DNA of 64,000 nt, from positions 310,001-374,000 of the forward strand of contig NZ_QNVV01000003.1 of NCBI RefSeq assembly GCF_003384725.1, written 5' to 3'. This document shows, in pieces, positions 63,535 through 64,000 of this stretch; position 1 is the first letter of the stretch, and each line of letters starts with the position of its first letter. The position numbers were made by a program, and so were the translations under genes. The DNA comes from Chryseobacterium pennipullorum (lineage in GTDB: Bacteria; Bacteroidota; Bacteroidia; Flavobacteriales; Weeksellaceae). The notes beneath the pieces were generated by a model that was not told where the DNA came from, searched no databases, and was given only the letters and a program-made list of their open reading frames with translations.

Positions 63535-64000
63535 AAAAGATTTTCTTAAAACGATATTTTTAGGTAGTTTAATGCTACCCTTTTTGCACTATTGTGGAAA
63601 GAAGGTAAAATCATTGCTTCTGAAAATCACATCCACTAACCATGTTCTAGGACATAAACTTTGGGCAAAAGATTTTCCATCGTTTTCAGAAATTATCCAT
63701 ACCAAATATCTTATTGTGGGTGGTGGGATCACCGGACTTTCGGCATGTAGATTTCTCAGTGTGAATAATGAACAGGATTACCTTCTCCTTGAAATGGAAA
63801 ATCATCTGGGAGGAAATTCTTCAAACGGACAAAATTCATTTTCAAAATTCCCTTTAGGGGCACATTATCTGCCGTTACCCAATAAAGAGAATATAGAAAT
63901 TATAGACTTTTTGAAAGAGTGCAAAATCTGCCTCGGAACAGAAGAAAACGGTGAACCTGTTCTTGATGAATACCAAATGACTTTTCCACAGCAGGAAAGA
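63509..64000 (+). CDS. FAD/NAD(P)-binding oxidoreductase with Tat-like signal (3' partial)
   Basis: An ATG inside the end of the aminopropyltransferase gene opens a frame that runs to the window edge without a stop. The N-terminus has a twin-arginine-like SRKDFLKT (RK variant) followed by a hydrophobic stretch and a Cys (HYCGKK), so it may be a Tat lipoprotein. A dinucleotide-binding motif YLIVGGGITGLSACRFL follows near residue 68, then LLEMENHLGGNSSNG. It resembles FAD-dependent amine oxidases; with its neighbours an exported polyamine oxidase is possible. The C-terminal part is not in the window. Confidence 0.82.
   Translation, partial: MKSGGKYSRKDFLKTIFLGSLMLPFLHYCGKKVKSLLLKITSTNHVLGHKLWAKDFPSFSEIIHTKYLIVGGGITGLSACRFLSVNNEQDYLLLEMENHLGGNSSNGQNSFSKFPLGAHYLPLPNKENIEIIDFLKECKICLGTEENGEPVLDEYQMTFPQQER

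Overview
The window comes from a flavobacterium, most likely Chryseobacterium or a close relative (Bacteroidota). Reasons: low GC with AT-rich spacers; almost no Shine-Dalgarno sequences; promoters of the TTG-N17-23-TAnnTTTG type; a type IX secretion (T9SS) sorting domain; a GLPGLI-family protein; lipoproteins with an SC lipobox; and small Cys-rich peptides with a double-glycine leader. No tRNA, rRNA, CRISPR array or intact insertion sequence was seen.

Layout. (1) 1-5236: a heavy-metal-type RND efflux operon (TolC-like, adaptor, permease), closed by a terminator. (2) 5.3-6.1 kb: two divergent double-glycine peptides. (3) 6.1-11.6 kb: a T9SS-exported GEVED protein, a YciI-like protein, nicotinate phosphoribosyltransferase, Dps and an alkaline-phosphatase-superfamily lipoprotein. 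(4) 11.7-15.2 kb: the str operon rpsL-rpsG-fusA-rpsJ with its own promoter and terminator. (5) 15.2-21.1 kb: a GLPGLI protein, a TonB receptor, a lipoprotein, a PepSY membrane protein and a low-affinity iron permease, probably for iron uptake. (6) 21.2-26.0 kb, minus strand: a lineage-specific set with two tandem secreted paralogues, a lipoprotein and a 906-residue secreted protein. (7) 26.2-31.8 kb: a glycerol operon (glpD-glpK-aquaporin-outer-membrane protein) divergent from a DeoR/GlpR repressor, with a clear candidate operator. (8) 32.0-45.9 kb: the S10-spc-alpha ribosomal superoperon from rplC to rplQ, including secY, infA and rpoA. The 17 kb of regions 5-7 sit between rpsJ and rplC, so the usual str-S10 continuity is broken.

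(9) 46.0-48.4 kb: a small lipoprotein and a GH35 beta-galactosidase. (10) 48.4-53.6 kb: an unrecognised two-component locus. A NarL-type regulator, an orphan protein, a seven-helix membrane protein and a HisKA_3 kinase form one operon. A second operon of three unrecognised genes follows a terminator. The two operons carry the same promoter architecture: GTGTAATTGA, then exactly 20 bases, then GAAnTTTG. This suggests the regulator controls both. (11) 53.8-56.5 kb: enolase and citrate synthase. (12) 56.5-57.6 kb: REP-like palindromes and two paralogous six-cysteine double-glycine peptides. (13) 57.8-64 kb: a tight operon of two guanidino-group-modifying enzymes, S-adenosylmethionine decarboxylase, a DUF4178 protein, a small membrane protein, a DUF350 protein, a membrane-embedded aminopropyltransferase and a Tat-signal FAD oxidoreductase cut by the window end.

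The best candidates for under-described biology are region 10 (a self-contained envelope two-component system with matched promoters), region 13 (a membrane-linked polyamine pathway), the four double-glycine peptides that each have exactly six cysteines, and the region 6 locus.
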